DNA from: Desulfurispora thermophila DSM 16022
GTDB lineage: Bacteria > Bacillota > Desulfotomaculia > Desulfotomaculales > Desulfurisporaceae
Assembly: GCF_000376385.1 (NCBI RefSeq)
Contig: NZ_AQWN01000011.1
Location: 1-64,000 of the forward strand
Reading direction: 5' to 3'
DNA length: 64,000 bases
In this document: in pieces, positions 1 through 9,253 of the stretch
Numbering within the stretch: position 1 is the first letter of the stretch
Layout: the number at the start of each line of letters is the position of its first letter
Notes under the pieces: generated by a model
Told to the model about the DNA's origin: nothing
Databases searched by the model: none
Seen by the model: only the letters and a program-made list of their open reading frames with translations
Program-made: the position numbers and the translations under genes

Positions 1-107
<107 letters not shown>

Positions 108-119
108 AATAATTTTATA

Positions 120-166
120 AATACCCAACAGCACAGGTTAAGGCTGTTGGGTATTTTGTTTTTTAG
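120..166 (+). terminator. rRNA operon terminator
   Basis: A perfect 13-bp stem (120-132 with 143-155, AATACCCAACAGC paired with its complement) around a 10-nt loop is followed by a T-rich run. It ends the 5S rRNA transcript. Confidence 0.93.
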
Positions 167-204
167 TGTTAAAAAACTAACTATTGCAAAAATAATCCAT
201 GGGG

Positions 205-233
205 TTGACAAAAATAAATGTCTAATGTATAAA
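205..233 (+). promoter_or_regulatory. promoter of the ACT-hom-thrB-lysC operon
   Basis: TTGACA at 205-210 and TATAAA at 228-233 are separated by 17 bases, which is close to the sigma-A consensus. The predicted transcript starts about 240, leaving a leader of about 45 nt before the TTG start at 287. Confidence 0.8.
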
Positions 234-286
234 GATATATGTCCACCACACAAATACACAATCTGCAGATACAGGGGGTGATTTAT

Positions 287-733
287 TTGACCGGCACCCC
301 CCGGTTCTATATAGTGCAGGAAGACATCCTGCCGGAAGCCCTGATCAAGACTGTGCAGGCAAAAGAGCTTTTGCTCAGCGGAGAGGTAACCACCGTCGCA
401 CAGGCTGTGGAGAGGGTGGGCCTGAGCAGGAGCGCTTTTTATAAATACAAGGACAAAGTCTTTCCCCTGCAAAACTGGGGACGGGGCAGAACCGTTGTAA
501 TCAGCCTGCTCCTGGAGCACAGGTCGGGTGTGCTCTCGGGTGTTCTGAGCAAGATTGCCGCTGTACATGGCAATGTTGTGACAATTAACCAGGACTTTCC
601 CCGCCAGGGAGTGGCAGGCGTTACCGTAACTGTGGAAACCTCGCAGTTGACTACAGGTGTAGAGCAATTGCTGGTATTGCTCAGAGAACAACCGGGTGTC
701 CGGCAGGCTGTATTTCTGGGCGAGGGTGAATAA
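287..733 (+). CDS. ACT domain-containing protein, PheB/UPF0735 family
   Basis: This is a 148-residue protein, the usual length for the PheB/UPF0735 family. The N-terminal half has a helix-turn-helix-like stretch (VGLSRSAFYKYKD, about residues 45-60) and the C-terminal half is an ACT domain (from about residue 70) of the type that binds amino acids in regulatory proteins. I chose the TTG at 287 because AGGGGGTG lies 6 nt upstream; an upstream ATG at 239 has no Shine-Dalgarno and would give an atypical extension. It is the first gene of the homoserine/threonine operon, so it probably senses an aspartate-family amino acid, but its exact role is unknown. Confidence 0.85.
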   Translation: MTGTPRFYIVQEDILPEALIKTVQAKELLLSGEVTTVAQAVERVGLSRSAFYKYKDKVFPLQNWGRGRTVVISLLLEHRSGVLSGVLSKIAAVHGNVVTINQDFPRQGVAGVTVTVETSQLTTGVEQLLVLLREQPGVRQAVFLGEGE

Positions 734-762
734 CTGTCGATGTGGAAGAAAGGAGACTAAAC

Positions 763-2046
763 ATGCAAGTGATCAGAGTGGGCATGTTGGGATTGGGCAC
801 CGTAGGCCGCGGCGTATATAAAATTTTGACCGGTAACCAGGATAATATTACCAGCAAGGTGGGGGCAACGGTGGAAATAACCCGGATCCTGGTACGTGAT
901 TTGTCCCGTCCCCGCCCTGTAAAAATTGACCCCGACCTTTTAACCGATAACCCGGCTGATATTATTGAGAGTCCGGAAATAGATATTGTTGTAGAAGTGA
1001 TGGGTGGTCTGGAACCCACGCTGGACTATGTGCTAACGGCCTTGAAAAATGGCAAAAGCGTGGTTTCAGCCAATAAGGATATGGTGGCCATGTACGGCCG
1101 GGAGCTGTTTGCCGCCGCCCGGGAAAGCGGTGTGGACTTTCTCTTTGAAGGCAGTGTGGGGGGCGGCATCCCCATCATCAGACCGCTAAAAGTCTGTTTG
1201 GCAGCCAATCGTATCCAGGAGATAATGGGCATTATTAACGGAACAACCAATTATATGTTAACCAAAATGACCCGGGAAGGTAGCGACTACCAGCAGGTGC
1301 TGGCGGAAGCCCAGCAAATGGGCTATGCTGAAGCAGATCCCAGCGCCGATGTGGGAGGTCTGGACGCCGCCCGTAAGCTGGCCATCCTGGCCTCCATAGC
1401 ATTTAACACAAGGGTAACCTTAAATGACGTATATGTTGAGGGAATAGAGAAGATTGGCGCCCAGGATATTGCTTACGCCAATGAGTTAGGCTATATAGTG
1501 AAATTGCTGGGCATTGCTAAGGAAACGGCCGAGGGTATTGAGGCCAGGGTACACCCTTGCTTTGTACCTCATCACCACCCCCTGGCATCTGTTAACGACG
1601 TTTTCAACGCCATTTTTGTCCGGGGAGACGCTGTGGGCGAAGCCATGTTTTATGGCCGGGGCGCTGGCGAATTACCCACGGGTAGCGCCGTAGCCGGAGA
1701 CGTGCTGGATGCGGCCCGCAACAGGTTGCGCGGCACCTGTGGCATTAACTGCACCTGTTATGAACAAAAAATGATCAAGTCCATTGACCAGATCAACAGC
1801 CGGTATTATATTCGTTTGAATGTTCAGGACCGGCCCGGCGTGCTGGCCTCTATCGCTTACGCCTTTGGCGACAAGGAAGTCAGCCTGGCCACCGTTCTCC
1901 AGAAGCACACCCGGGGCGAACAGGCGGAAATTGTCCTGATCACTCATCAGGTACGCGAGCGTAATTTGCAGGATTCCCTCAAACTGGTGCAGCAGCTATC
2001 TTCTGTTTACACTATATCAAACGTCATACGTGTAGAAGGGGAGTAA
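763..2046 (+). CDS. hom: homoserine dehydrogenase
   Basis: It reduces aspartate semialdehyde to homoserine with NAD(P)H, at the branch point to threonine and methionine. The Rossmann motif GLGTVG is at residues 10-15, the catalytic-lysine region SANKD at about 105, and the substrate-binding GSVGGGIP region at about 140. The last 75 residues form an ACT domain (QDRPGVLASIA), so threonine feedback is likely. Length (427 aa) fits the Bacillus-type enzyme. The ATG at 763 is preferred over the GTG at 742 because AAAGGAGA lies 6 nt upstream. thrB follows after 5 bases, so translation is probably coupled. Confidence 0.96.
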   Translation: MQVIRVGMLGLGTVGRGVYKILTGNQDNITSKVGATVEITRILVRDLSRPRPVKIDPDLLTDNPADIIESPEIDIVVEVMGGLEPTLDYVLTALKNGKSVVSANKDMVAMYGRELFAAARESGVDFLFEGSVGGGIPIIRPLKVCLAANRIQEIMGIINGTTNYMLTKMTREGSDYQQVLAEAQQMGYAEADPSADVGGLDAARKLAILASIAFNTRVTLNDVYVEGIEKIGAQDIAYANELGYIVKLLGIAKETAEGIEARVHPCFVPHHHPLASVNDVFNAIFVRGDAVGEAMFYGRGAGELPTGSAVAGDVLDAARNRLRGTCGINCTCYEQKMIKSIDQINSRYYIRLNVQDRPGVLASIAYAFGDKEVSLATVLQKHTRGEQAEIVLITHQVRERNLQDSLKLVQQLSSVYTISNVIRVEGE

Positions 2047-2051
2047 AAGAT

Positions 2052-2954
2052 ATGTCCGCAGTGCGCGTAATGGTTCCAGCCTCCACGGCCAACCTGGGAC
2101 CCGGGTTTGATTGCCTGGGCATGGCCCTGAAATTGTACAACATTGTTGAAATGCAGGAAGCAACAAAATTGGAGATTACCGTGGAGGGGGAAGGAACCAC
2201 GAGCATTGCCCGGGATGACAGTAACCTGGTCTGCCGGGCAGCTGCCATGCTGTTTGAGAGGGCTGGCTACCGGCCGGGCGGACTGCAAATCCACCTGATC
2301 AACAACATACCTCTGGCTCGGGGTCTGGGCAGCAGTAGTGCTGCCATCCTGGGAGGTTTGCTGGCTGCCAACGCGCTTTGCGGCCATCCCTTTGCTAAAC
2401 AGGAATTGCTGGATATGGCATTGAAACTGGAGGGGCATGCCGACAACCTGGCCGCGGCCCTGTACGGAGGCATTGCCATAGTGGCACCGGTGGATGGAAG
2501 GGTGAGACATGTAAAGCTGTACCCGCCAGCCGGACTAAAAGTAATCGCCGCTGTACCCGATTATACTCTGAGCACTGCTGCATCACGAAAGGTGCTACCC
2601 GAAACAATTCCCTACCGGGATGCTGTGTATAACCTTGGGCGCCTGGCCCTGTTGGTGGCCGCACTCTCCCGCCAGGATACCGAGTTGTTTTCTGTGGCTA
2701 TGCAGGACGCCTTGCACCAGCCCTACCGCTCTACATTGATTCCAGGTATGCCGGCTGCTATGCAGGCAGCGCAGGATGCCGGTGCTCTGAGCGTAACGCT
2801 GAGCGGAGCCGGTCCCACTATCACAGCCTTTGCCTGCACCCGGGAAAAAGAAATTGCCCGGACTATGCAGCAAAGCCTGAGTGACAGCGGTATCAGCGGC
2901 AGGGTGCTTATTTTGGAACCCGATAGTGAGGGCGCCAAACTGAAAGAACAATAA
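2052..2954 (+). CDS. thrB: homoserine kinase (GHMP family)
   Basis: It phosphorylates homoserine to O-phosphohomoserine with ATP, the step before threonine synthase. The N-terminal [12 protein letters not shown] motif (residues 9-20) and the glycine/serine-rich ATP loop (RGLGSSSAA, about 90-100) are typical of GHMP kinases, as is the 300-residue length and the C-terminal LSGAGPT motif. It follows hom almost without a gap, with GGGGAG as ribosome-binding site. No threonine synthase gene is seen in the window. Confidence 0.96.
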   Translation: MSAVRVMVPASTANLGPGFDCLGMALKLYNIVEMQEATKLEITVEGEGTTSIARDDSNLVCRAAAMLFERAGYRPGGLQIHLINNIPLARGLGSSSAAILGGLLAANALCGHPFAKQELLDMALKLEGHADNLAAALYGGIAIVAPVDGRVRHVKLYPPAGLKVIAAVPDYTLSTAASRKVLPETIPYRDAVYNLGRLALLVAALSRQDTELFSVAMQDALHQPYRSTLIPGMPAAMQAAQDAGALSVTLSGAGPTITAFACTREKEIARTMQQSLSDSGISGRVLILEPDSEGAKLKEQ

Positions 2955-3001
2955 CAACCTGGCAACAATTTATCTTACGGACAGAGAGGAAGGAAAACTG
3001 T

Positions 3002-4216
3002 ATGCTGGTTGTACAGAAATACGGTGGTAGTTCTGTGGCCAACCCGGAGCGCATCAAAAACGTAGCCCGGCGGGTAGTGGACACCCGCCGGCAGGGACAT
3101 GATTTGGTCGTGGTAGTTTCCGCTATGGGCGACACAACCGATGAATTAATTGACCTGATGAAACAAATTTCCGCGCAGCCACCGGAGAGGGAAATGGACA
3201 TGCTGCTTTCCACCGGCGAGCAGATTTCCATCGCTTTGCTGGCCACGGCCATCGGCGAACTTGGCGAAAAAGTGATTTCTTTAACCGGTCCCCAGGTGGG
3301 TATCATTACCGACGATGTACACACCAAGGCCAGGATTGTCAAAATCACCGGTGACCGTCTGCAACAAGAGCTGGCTGCGGGCAATATTGTGGTGGTGGCC
3401 GGTTTTCAGGGTGTTAATGAAGCCAACGATATCACCACGCTGGGCCGCGGCGGCTCCGACACCACGGCAGTTGCCCTGGCCGCCGCCCTCAAAGCCGACG
3501 TGTGTGAGATATACACCGATGTGGATGGCGTATTTACCGCGGATCCGCGCCTTGTTCCTACCGCCCGTAAACTGGGAGAAATCTCATACGACGAAATGCT
3601 GGAGCTGGCCAATCTGGGCGCCCAGGTTTTGCATCCCCGCTCAGTTGAATGCGCCAAGCTTTACGGCCTGACCATTCACGTCCGCAGCAGCTTTCACAAC
3701 CAGGAAGGTACTTATGTCAGGGAGGTTGCCAAAATGGAAAAACCGCTGGTAGTAACCGGTATTGCTCACGACCTGAACGTGGCCCGCATCGGCCTTTTTG
3801 ATGTGCCAGACAAACCGGGCGTCGCCTGGCGCATTTTTGCCGCCCTGGCGAGTGAAAACATAAATGTGGATATGATTATTCAGAGTGCCATGCGCAATAA
3901 CCAGAACAACATCGCCTTCACCGTGGCCAAGACCGACCTGGCCAAAGCCCTGGCAGTAGTGGAAAGGATCAAAGACGACGTAGGCATCAAGAGCTTCACA
4001 TATGACGATGATGTGGCCAAAGTATCCATAGTGGGGGCCGGTATGGTCACCAACCCCGGCGTGGCCGCCATGATGTTTGAGGCCCTGGCTAAAAGGAATA
4101 TTAATCTGGAAATGATTACTACATCGGAAATAAAGGTTTCCTGTATTGTTAAGGCGCAGCATGCCAGGGAGGCAGTACAGGCCTTGCATGAAATGTTTGC
4201 CCTGGCCACGATGTAA
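3002..4216 (+). CDS. lysC: aspartate kinase, alpha subunit
   Basis: It phosphorylates aspartate, the first step to lysine, threonine and methionine. The kinase domain opens with KYGGSSVA (residues 6-13), and two ACT domains fill the last 150 residues ([12 protein letters not shown] at about 265, then a second copy after SIVGAG). The 404-residue length matches Bacillus aspartokinase II, which is built from a full-length alpha and an internally started beta chain; a matching internal start is visible here (see 3719-3736). It is the last gene of the operon, with a stem-loop downstream. Confidence 0.96.
   Translation: MLVVQKYGGSSVANPERIKNVARRVVDTRRQGHDLVVVVSAMGDTTDELIDLMKQISAQPPEREMDMLLSTGEQISIALLATAIGELGEKVISLTGPQVGIITDDVHTKARIVKITGDRLQQELAAGNIVVVAGFQGVNEANDITTLGRGGSDTTAVALAAALKADVCEIYTDVDGVFTADPRLVPTARKLGEISYDEMLELANLGAQVLHPRSVECAKLYGLTIHVRSSFHNQEGTYVREVAKMEKPLVVTGIAHDLNVARIGLFDVPDKPGVAWRIFAALASENINVDMIIQSAMRNNQNNIAFTVAKTDLAKALAVVERIKDDVGIKSFTYDDDVAKVSIVGAGMVTNPGVAAMMFEALAKRNINLEMITTSEIKVSCIVKAQHAREAVQALHEMFALATM
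3719..4216 (+). other. lysC: internal start giving the LysC beta (ACT) subunit
   Basis: Inside lysC, AGGGAGGTT (3719-3727) lies 7 nt before an in-frame ATG at 3734 (codon 245). Translation from it would give a 160-residue protein holding only the two ACT domains. In Bacillus subtilis aspartokinase II the beta chain of about 163 residues begins at an equivalent place. The Shine-Dalgarno quality seen in this sequence supports the same arrangement here; production of the short chain is inferred. Confidence 0.75.
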
Positions 4217-4262
4217 CTAATATTGGAGATAGCTTTTCTTGCTATTGAACAAAGCTTATCAC

Positions 4263-4300
4263 ACACAACAACCGGTCAGTAACCTGACCGGTTGTTGTGT
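4263..4300. terminator. stem-loop between convergent lysC and apgM
   Basis: A perfect 17-bp stem (4263-4279 with 4284-4300) closes a 4-nt loop midway between two convergent genes. Neither side has a good T-run, so it may be an imperfect bidirectional terminator or a barrier hairpin. Confidence 0.55.
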
Positions 4301-4358
4301 TGTTGCAGAGAAAAGGCCTGCAAATTGCAAGCCAAATTGCAACATTTCTGCCATATTA

Positions 4359-5567
4359 TTAATTGTTGAAAAACATTGGTAGAAGCTCGTGTCCCTTCTT
4401 TACAAAGTGACCCGTCTGAGCAGCAATGGTCTCGTTGAAGCAGGGCGTCCCGCCTGGAATAACAGTGGCAGTGGAACGATAAATGACAAAGGGTACCGGA
4501 TCGGCTGTGTGAGTGCGCTTGCATAGGGGAGTGGGGTGATCGGGCAACACCAGCAAGGAAAACTCCTCACCGGCCATCTCCTGCAGAATAGGGCCTACCA
4601 CCAAACTATCGATCTTCTCAATGGCCGCAATTTTATCGGCCAGCACGCCCTGGTGTGCAGCCTCATCGGGTGCCTCTATGTGCACGTACACAAAATCCAG
4701 CCCTTGCCGCAAAGCCTCCACAGCAGCCATGGCCTTACCGGTGAAGTTGGTGTGCAGGTTACCGGTAATTCCCGGCACCTCAATTACCTGCATACCCGCA
4801 CACAGACCAATGCCGCGAATTAAGTCAACCGCAGAAATTACTCCGCCCTGTATGCCAAACATCTCTTTAAAAAGGGGTAGGGCGGGTTTTTTGCCCTGGC
4901 CCCAGAACCAAAGACTGTTGGCCGGTCGCAGGCCTTTCTGCTGCCGGGCAATGTTTACCGGGTGGGAGACAAGCAATTCGTAGCTCTTTTCCATGATAGC
5001 CAGCAATTGCTCACTGCCCGGACCCTGGGGCAGGTAATCGGTTATGGGCTGTTCCAAAATGTCGTGGGGGGGAGTGTAACGGCCATCCGCCTCACCACCA
5101 TGCCAGATGAGCAAGTTACGGTAACTGACTCCCGCATAAAAGCTCATCTTCGCGTTGCCCATCGCTCTGTTCACATCTTGGATGATTTGCGCCGCTTCTG
5201 GCGAAGAAATTTCTCCTGCGCTGTAGTCCAGCATAATTTTTTTCTCATATGGATCGTGGTCGGAAAGTGTAACCAGGTTACAGCGAAAGGCCACATCATC
5301 CGCCCGCATCTGCACGCCGATGCTCACAGCTTCCAGAGGAGAACGGCCAGTGTAATACCGGACCGGGTCATATCCCATCACCGAGAGGTTAGCTACATCG
5401 CTGCCGGGAGGAAAACCAGTCGGTACAGTGCTGACCAGGCCCACTGTACCGTGTGCTGCCAGGTAATCCAGGTTGGGAGTTTGGGCCTGCTCCAGGGGAG
5501 TTTTGCCGGACAACTCTTCCAGGGGGTAATCGGCCATTCCATCGGCCAGCACTACTATGTACTTCAT
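4359..5567 (-). CDS. apgM: cofactor-independent phosphoglycerate mutase, ApgM family
   Basis: The 402-residue protein belongs to the alkaline phosphatase superfamily branch of archaeal-type phosphoglycerate mutases. Residue Asp9 in LADGMADYP is the expected metal ligand, PPGSDVAN (about 53-60) holds the likely phosphorylated serine, and the C-terminal VLPDHPTPL motif gives further metal ligands. The family normally interconverts 2- and 3-phosphoglycerate, but related proteins encoded near threonine genes have been proposed as alternative homoserine kinases. Here it sits convergent to hom-thrB-lysC, and ThrB is present. GGAG precedes the ATG on the minus strand. Confidence 0.85.
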   Translation of the reverse strand: MKYIVVLADGMADYPLEELSGKTPLEQAQTPNLDYLAAHGTVGLVSTVPTGFPPGSDVANLSVMGYDPVRYYTGRSPLEAVSIGVQMRADDVAFRCNLVTLSDHDPYEKKIMLDYSAGEISSPEAAQIIQDVNRAMGNAKMSFYAGVSYRNLLIWHGGEADGRYTPPHDILEQPITDYLPQGPGSEQLLAIMEKSYELLVSHPVNIARQQKGLRPANSLWFWGQGKKPALPLFKEMFGIQGGVISAVDLIRGIGLCAGMQVIEVPGITGNLHTNFTGKAMAAVEALRQGLDFVYVHIEAPDEAAHQGVLADKIAAIEKIDSLVVGPILQEMAGEEFSLLVLPDHPTPLCKRTHTADPVPFVIYRSTATVIPGGTPCFNETIAAQTGHFVKKGHELLPMFFNN

Positions 5568-5902
5568 TCACAACTCCTGCCTTGTTTGCAATCTATCATC
5601 ATGCAACAAGAATATTATACCTTTGCTCTCACGGAAAATCTATCTTGTCTTTAATATTACAAAAAAATGAATAAACATCCGGTTTTGATGTGCTCATCCC
5701 TGAGTTGCATCTGGTTGCACAACCACATCTGTATGCAATATACGAGCCCGGTTCGCATAACAAGCCAGGCCTGCAACTATAAAAGACGAGGCTGAGAGTT
5801 TTGGGATTTCCAAAGAAAAAGGTATTGGCGGAAAATTGGCGAAAGTATTACAGAGAATGGGACATTATATTAATTAATATTAATTATAAGGAGGAATAGC
5901 AC
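5568..5902. promoter_or_regulatory. 335-bp divergent intergenic region, weak apgM promoter
   Basis: Between apgM (minus) and the nitroreductase (plus) the only promoter-like element is a TATAAT box on the minus strand (5614-5619) with a poor -35 (TAGATT, 17 nt further). An AT-rich stretch (about 5863-5890) precedes the nitroreductase AAGGAGGA site. I see no gene or convincing riboswitch in it. Confidence 0.3.
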
Positions 5903-6469
5903 ATGGAACTATTGGAAGCCATTAAAGGCCGGCGCAGCGTGCGGGCTTATCAGGAGCAACCCGTTCCGGAAGAGACAATCCGGCAGTTGCTGGAATACGC
6001 CACCTACGCCCCTAGCGGTTCCAACCTGCAGCCCTGGCGCTTTGCCGTTGTCCAGGATCAGGAAATATTAAAAAAATGGTCGGATGAGGCCAAGGCTTTT
6101 CTTCTGACCAAGGTTCCCGAACGCCCCTATTTACAGCAGTACAAGGCCGTGCTGGAAAACCAGAGCTTTAATATTTTTTACAGCGCTCCCGCCCTGTTGC
6201 TGGTTTTTGGCGACAGCAGAAAATCCATGACCTACATTAACGATTGCAGCATGGCCGCCCAGAACATTATGCTGGCTGCCCACAGTCTGGGGCTGGGCAG
6301 TTGCTGGATTGGCTTTTTTGTCGAATACGGCAACAAGCCCGAGTTTAAGCTAGCATTGGATATACCCGAATACTACAAGTTAATCGCCCCTCTGACTCTG
6401 GGTTACCCGCGGGGCAGCTGGCCCATGCCGCCGCGCCAGCCGGCAGAGGTTCTTTTCTGGAAAAAGTAG
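5903..6469 (+). CDS. nitroreductase family FMN protein
   Basis: This 188-residue protein has the family's N-terminal RRSVRAY motif (residues 10-16), which contacts FMN phosphate, the APSGSNLQPW segment (about 37-46) and a C-terminal GYP motif. Family members are dimeric NAD(P)H-dependent flavoproteins that reduce nitroaromatics, quinones or other small electrophiles; the physiological substrate cannot be told from sequence. The ATG has AAGGAGGA 7 nt upstream. It stands alone on the plus strand, tail to tail with the EamA gene. Confidence 0.88.
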   Translation: MELLEAIKGRRSVRAYQEQPVPEETIRQLLEYATYAPSGSNLQPWRFAVVQDQEILKKWSDEAKAFLLTKVPERPYLQQYKAVLENQSFNIFYSAPALLLVFGDSRKSMTYINDCSMAAQNIMLAAHSLGLGSCWIGFFVEYGNKPEFKLALDIPEYYKLIAPLTLGYPRGSWPMPPRQPAEVLFWKK

Positions 6470-6471
6470 CT

Positions 6472-7398
6472 TCACTCTTGCGCAGCCAGCTTATCCTGTT
6501 GCCAGTGGGTGGTTCCCCAGACGCCCAGCAGGACCAGCAATCCGCCTCCCACCTGGCGCAAGGTAAGCTGCTCGTGCAGAAAAAACACACCGGCCGCCAC
6601 AGCCACCAGAGGGATCAAGTTTAAATACACCGCCACCTGAGAAGCAGGCAAGCGGGACAGGGAATAGTTCAACATAAAAAAGGCCAAAACCGAAGAAACT
6701 ATGCCCAGGTAAACCACACCAATCAGAACAGAAATATCTTTTAGCACAACCAGGTAGGTAGCCAACTGGCTATGCAAATAAGCCTGGCCCACGCCTAACA
6801 TATTGAACACCAGCGCGCCAAGCGCCATCATCACAAAAGTGATTTCCAGAGGGGAAGAATTGGTCGCCGCCTGGCGGGAAAAAACATTGTAGAAACCGGC
6901 CGCCAGCACAGCCCCCAGCAGCAGTACCACCCCCAGCAAGCGCTGGCTACTGCTGGTGCTAGCAGAGCCGCCGTTGTTCAGGGTCATCAAAATCACACCG
7001 GTTACCGCTATGGCAATGCATATTATTTGCCGGACGGTAACCTTTTCTTTTAATAGGATAATGGCTAAAACCGTAATGGAAACGGGTACCAAAGCAACAA
7101 TGATGGCCGACTCGGAAGCTGTGGTGAGTTTGATGCCGTATACTTCGCAGGTGAAATAGAGCACGGGTTGCCAGATGGCGATTTTTAGCAACTCGGGTAA
7201 TCTGGCTACATCAATCCTCATTTTGACCCGCCCCAAAAGAACCAGCAACAACAGGCTCAAGGTTGCCAGGGCGAAGCGCAGGCCCAGCAACTGGAAAGGC
7301 AAAAGATGAGCCAGGGCATCTTTTGTGAACAAAAATGAAAAGCCCCAAATGGCCGCTACAATCAGCGCTGCCATCACAGGTAGAGTTTGAGCTAGCAT
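6472..7398 (-). CDS. EamA/DMT family transporter
   Basis: A 308-residue membrane protein with about ten hydrophobic segments arranged as two EamA repeats; the first starts with AAIWGFSFLFTK and the second follows LLGAVLAAGFYN. The drug/metabolite transporter superfamily exports amino acids, nucleosides or other small metabolites, but the substrate is unknown here. GGAGG lies 6 nt before the ATG on the minus strand. It faces the nitroreductase with a 2-bp gap and is divergent from uxaB. Confidence 0.88.
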   Translation of the reverse strand: MLAQTLPVMAALIVAAIWGFSFLFTKDALAHLLPFQLLGLRFALATLSLLLLVLLGRVKMRIDVARLPELLKIAIWQPVLYFTCEVYGIKLTTASESAIIVALVPVSITVLAIILLKEKVTVRQIICIAIAVTGVILMTLNNGGSASTSSSQRLLGVVLLLGAVLAAGFYNVFSRQAATNSSPLEITFVMMALGALVFNMLGVGQAYLHSQLATYLVVLKDISVLIGVVYLGIVSSVLAFFMLNYSLSRLPASQVAVYLNLIPLVAVAAGVFFLHEQLTLRQVGGGLLVLLGVWGTTHWQQDKLAAQE

Positions 7399-7638
7399 TT
7401 GTTTTCCTCCTTTTGCTCCTATGTATCATCTGCCAACCCAAGCCAGCGTTAACCAGTATACTATCAAAATTTGCACCCCGTGAAAAGAGTGATAAAAATA
7501 TTATGAAAAGCAAAAGATCGATTTTCTTTATGTAAATTGCATAAATAAAATATCCCTGAAAAGGTTTGCAATAGCGAAAATCCAATAAAAATAAAGAATA
7601 ATTCGGCCATACCCAGCCTACAAGCACCTTCTGCTGGT

Positions 7639-7667
7639 TTGTAATATGAAAACGTTTGAGTTATGTT
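7639..7667 (+). promoter_or_regulatory. uxaBA promoter with AAACGTTT operator
   Basis: TTGTAA (7639-7644) and TATGTT (7662-7667) are spaced by 17 nt, and the palindrome AAACGTTT (7650-7657) lies in the spacer. The same palindrome occurs twice before the LacI gene at 15891 and once before iolM, so this unit probably belongs to that regulator's regulon. Confidence 0.6.
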
Positions 7668-7712
7668 ATAAGGTAACACCATCCTTTCAGTCATACTTTA
7701 AGGAGGAGGATT

Positions 7713-9236
7713 ATGCGCCTGCAGAAAGCTTTACTGAGTAGCGATTTCCAGTTTCCACCAGATCTTAACGTACCCGTCTGGCAGGACTACCCGGAAAAAA
7801 TCCTCCAGTTTGGTGAGGGCAATTTCATGCGTGCCTTTGTGAACTGGATGGTTCACCACCTGAATCTGGCAGGGCTTTTTGGTGGCAAAGCTGTGGTGGT
7901 ACAACCCATACCACAGGGTTTGGTCGACGTGCTCAACGAACAGGATGGTCTATATACCCTGCTGTTGCGCGGACTACAAAGTGGACAGGTAGTGGAGGAG
8001 AAACAAATTGTCAGTTCTATTAGCCGGGGTCTCAATCCGTACCAAGACTGGTCCGCATATCTTAAATGCGCTGAAAACCCGTCACTGCGTTTTGTTATTT
8101 CCAACACTACCGAAGCAGGCATCGTTTACGAGCCGGAAGAGTACAATCCATCCTCTTGCCCCAAAACTTTTCCGGCCAAACTGCTGCATTTTCTTTACCA
8201 CCGCTATTGTTACTTCCGCGGGACGACTGAAGCAGGCATGGTAATAATCCCCTGTGAACTGATTGAACGCAATGGAGACAAATTAAAACAGGTCTTGCTC
8301 ACTCTGCTGGACCACTGGTCGCTCCCGGGTGATTTTCGGGATTGGCTTGTTAATTGCAACTATTTCTTGAACACTCTGGTAGACAGAATTGTTACAGGAT
8401 ACCCCGCCGAGCAGGCAGCACAAATTCAGCAATGGTTGGGATATGAAGACAAACTGCTCAATACAGGAGAAATCTTCCACCTCTGGGTTATTGAAGGACC
8501 AGAACACCTGGCCGAAGAGCTCCCCTTCCACAAAATTGGTTTGAATGTCCAGTGGGTAAGTGATGTTACCCCTTATCGCGACCGCAAAGTTTATATCCTC
8601 AATGGCAGTCATACTATGACCGTACCCATTGCCTTCCTGTGCGGTCTGGACACTGTTCGAGAGGCTGTAGAGCATCCCCTGCTGGGCGAATTTCTACGCC
8701 GGGGAATTTTTACTGAAATAGTTCCGGTATTGGAATTGCCAGAAGAGGAAAAAAACAGCTTTGCCAACAGTGTATTGGAACGCTTTGCCAACCCCTATAT
8801 TAAACACAGACTACTGGATATAGCATTGAATTCTACCAGTAAATACATCACTCGCTGCTGGCCTGTGGTCAAGGCCTATTACCATCGTTTTGGTCAGTTA
8901 CCTCAGCATCTTACTTTTGCCATGGCTGCGTTGTTGGCTCTGTACCGGGGACAGGAAATCACCAATGGCTGCCTGGTGGGCCGGCGGGAAAAGGGTTCCT
9001 ACCAGCTTAAAGATGATCTGAACACCCTGCATATAATGCTCCAGGCTTGGCAAAAGACCGATCCGGACAACCCGCAGCAGGTAGCAGAAACCGTCCGTCA
9101 GTTGCTGACAGACCAAGCCATCTGGGGAACTAACCTTGGCGAAATACCGGAGTTCCCATCTGCTGTTGCACAATACCTCCATGCGATCTTGTCCCGGGGT
9201 CCATTGTCTGCTCTGAGTGCATTGCTGCAGAAGTAA
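7713..9236 (+). CDS. uxaB: tagaturonate reductase (altronate oxidoreductase)
   Basis: It belongs to the mannitol dehydrogenase family and reduces D-tagaturonate to D-altronate with NADH. The 507-residue length, the N-terminal ILQFGEGNFMRAFVNWM nucleotide-binding segment (about residues 30-46), and the central YILNGSHT motif with the catalytic lysine just before it are typical of UxaB. AAGGAGGAGG precedes the ATG. uxaA follows directly. No uxaC (uronate isomerase) is present, so the tagaturonate probably comes from the IolO-type epimerase encoded at 20380 rather than from galacturonate. Confidence 0.92.
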   Translation: MRLQKALLSSDFQFPPDLNVPVWQDYPEKILQFGEGNFMRAFVNWMVHHLNLAGLFGGKAVVVQPIPQGLVDVLNEQDGLYTLLLRGLQSGQVVEEKQIVSSISRGLNPYQDWSAYLKCAENPSLRFVISNTTEAGIVYEPEEYNPSSCPKTFPAKLLHFLYHRYCYFRGTTEAGMVIIPCELIERNGDKLKQVLLTLLDHWSLPGDFRDWLVNCNYFLNTLVDRIVTGYPAEQAAQIQQWLGYEDKLLNTGEIFHLWVIEGPEHLAEELPFHKIGLNVQWVSDVTPYRDRKVYILNGSHTMTVPIAFLCGLDTVREAVEHPLLGEFLRRGIFTEIVPVLELPEEEKNSFANSVLERFANPYIKHRLLDIALNSTSKYITRCWPVVKAYYHRFGQLPQHLTFAMAALLALYRGQEITNGCLVGRREKGSYQLKDDLNTLHIMLQAWQKTDPDNPQQVAETVRQLLTDQAIWGTNLGEIPEFPSAVAQYLHAILSRGPLSALSALLQK

Positions 9237-9253
9237 AAGTGGGGCGTAAGAAT

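Noticed and set aside
5788-5902. Possible TPP riboswitch before the nitroreductase (GGCTGAGAG at about 5790)
   Set aside because: Only one box is present; the downstream ACCTGA-type box and the rest of the aptamer are missing.
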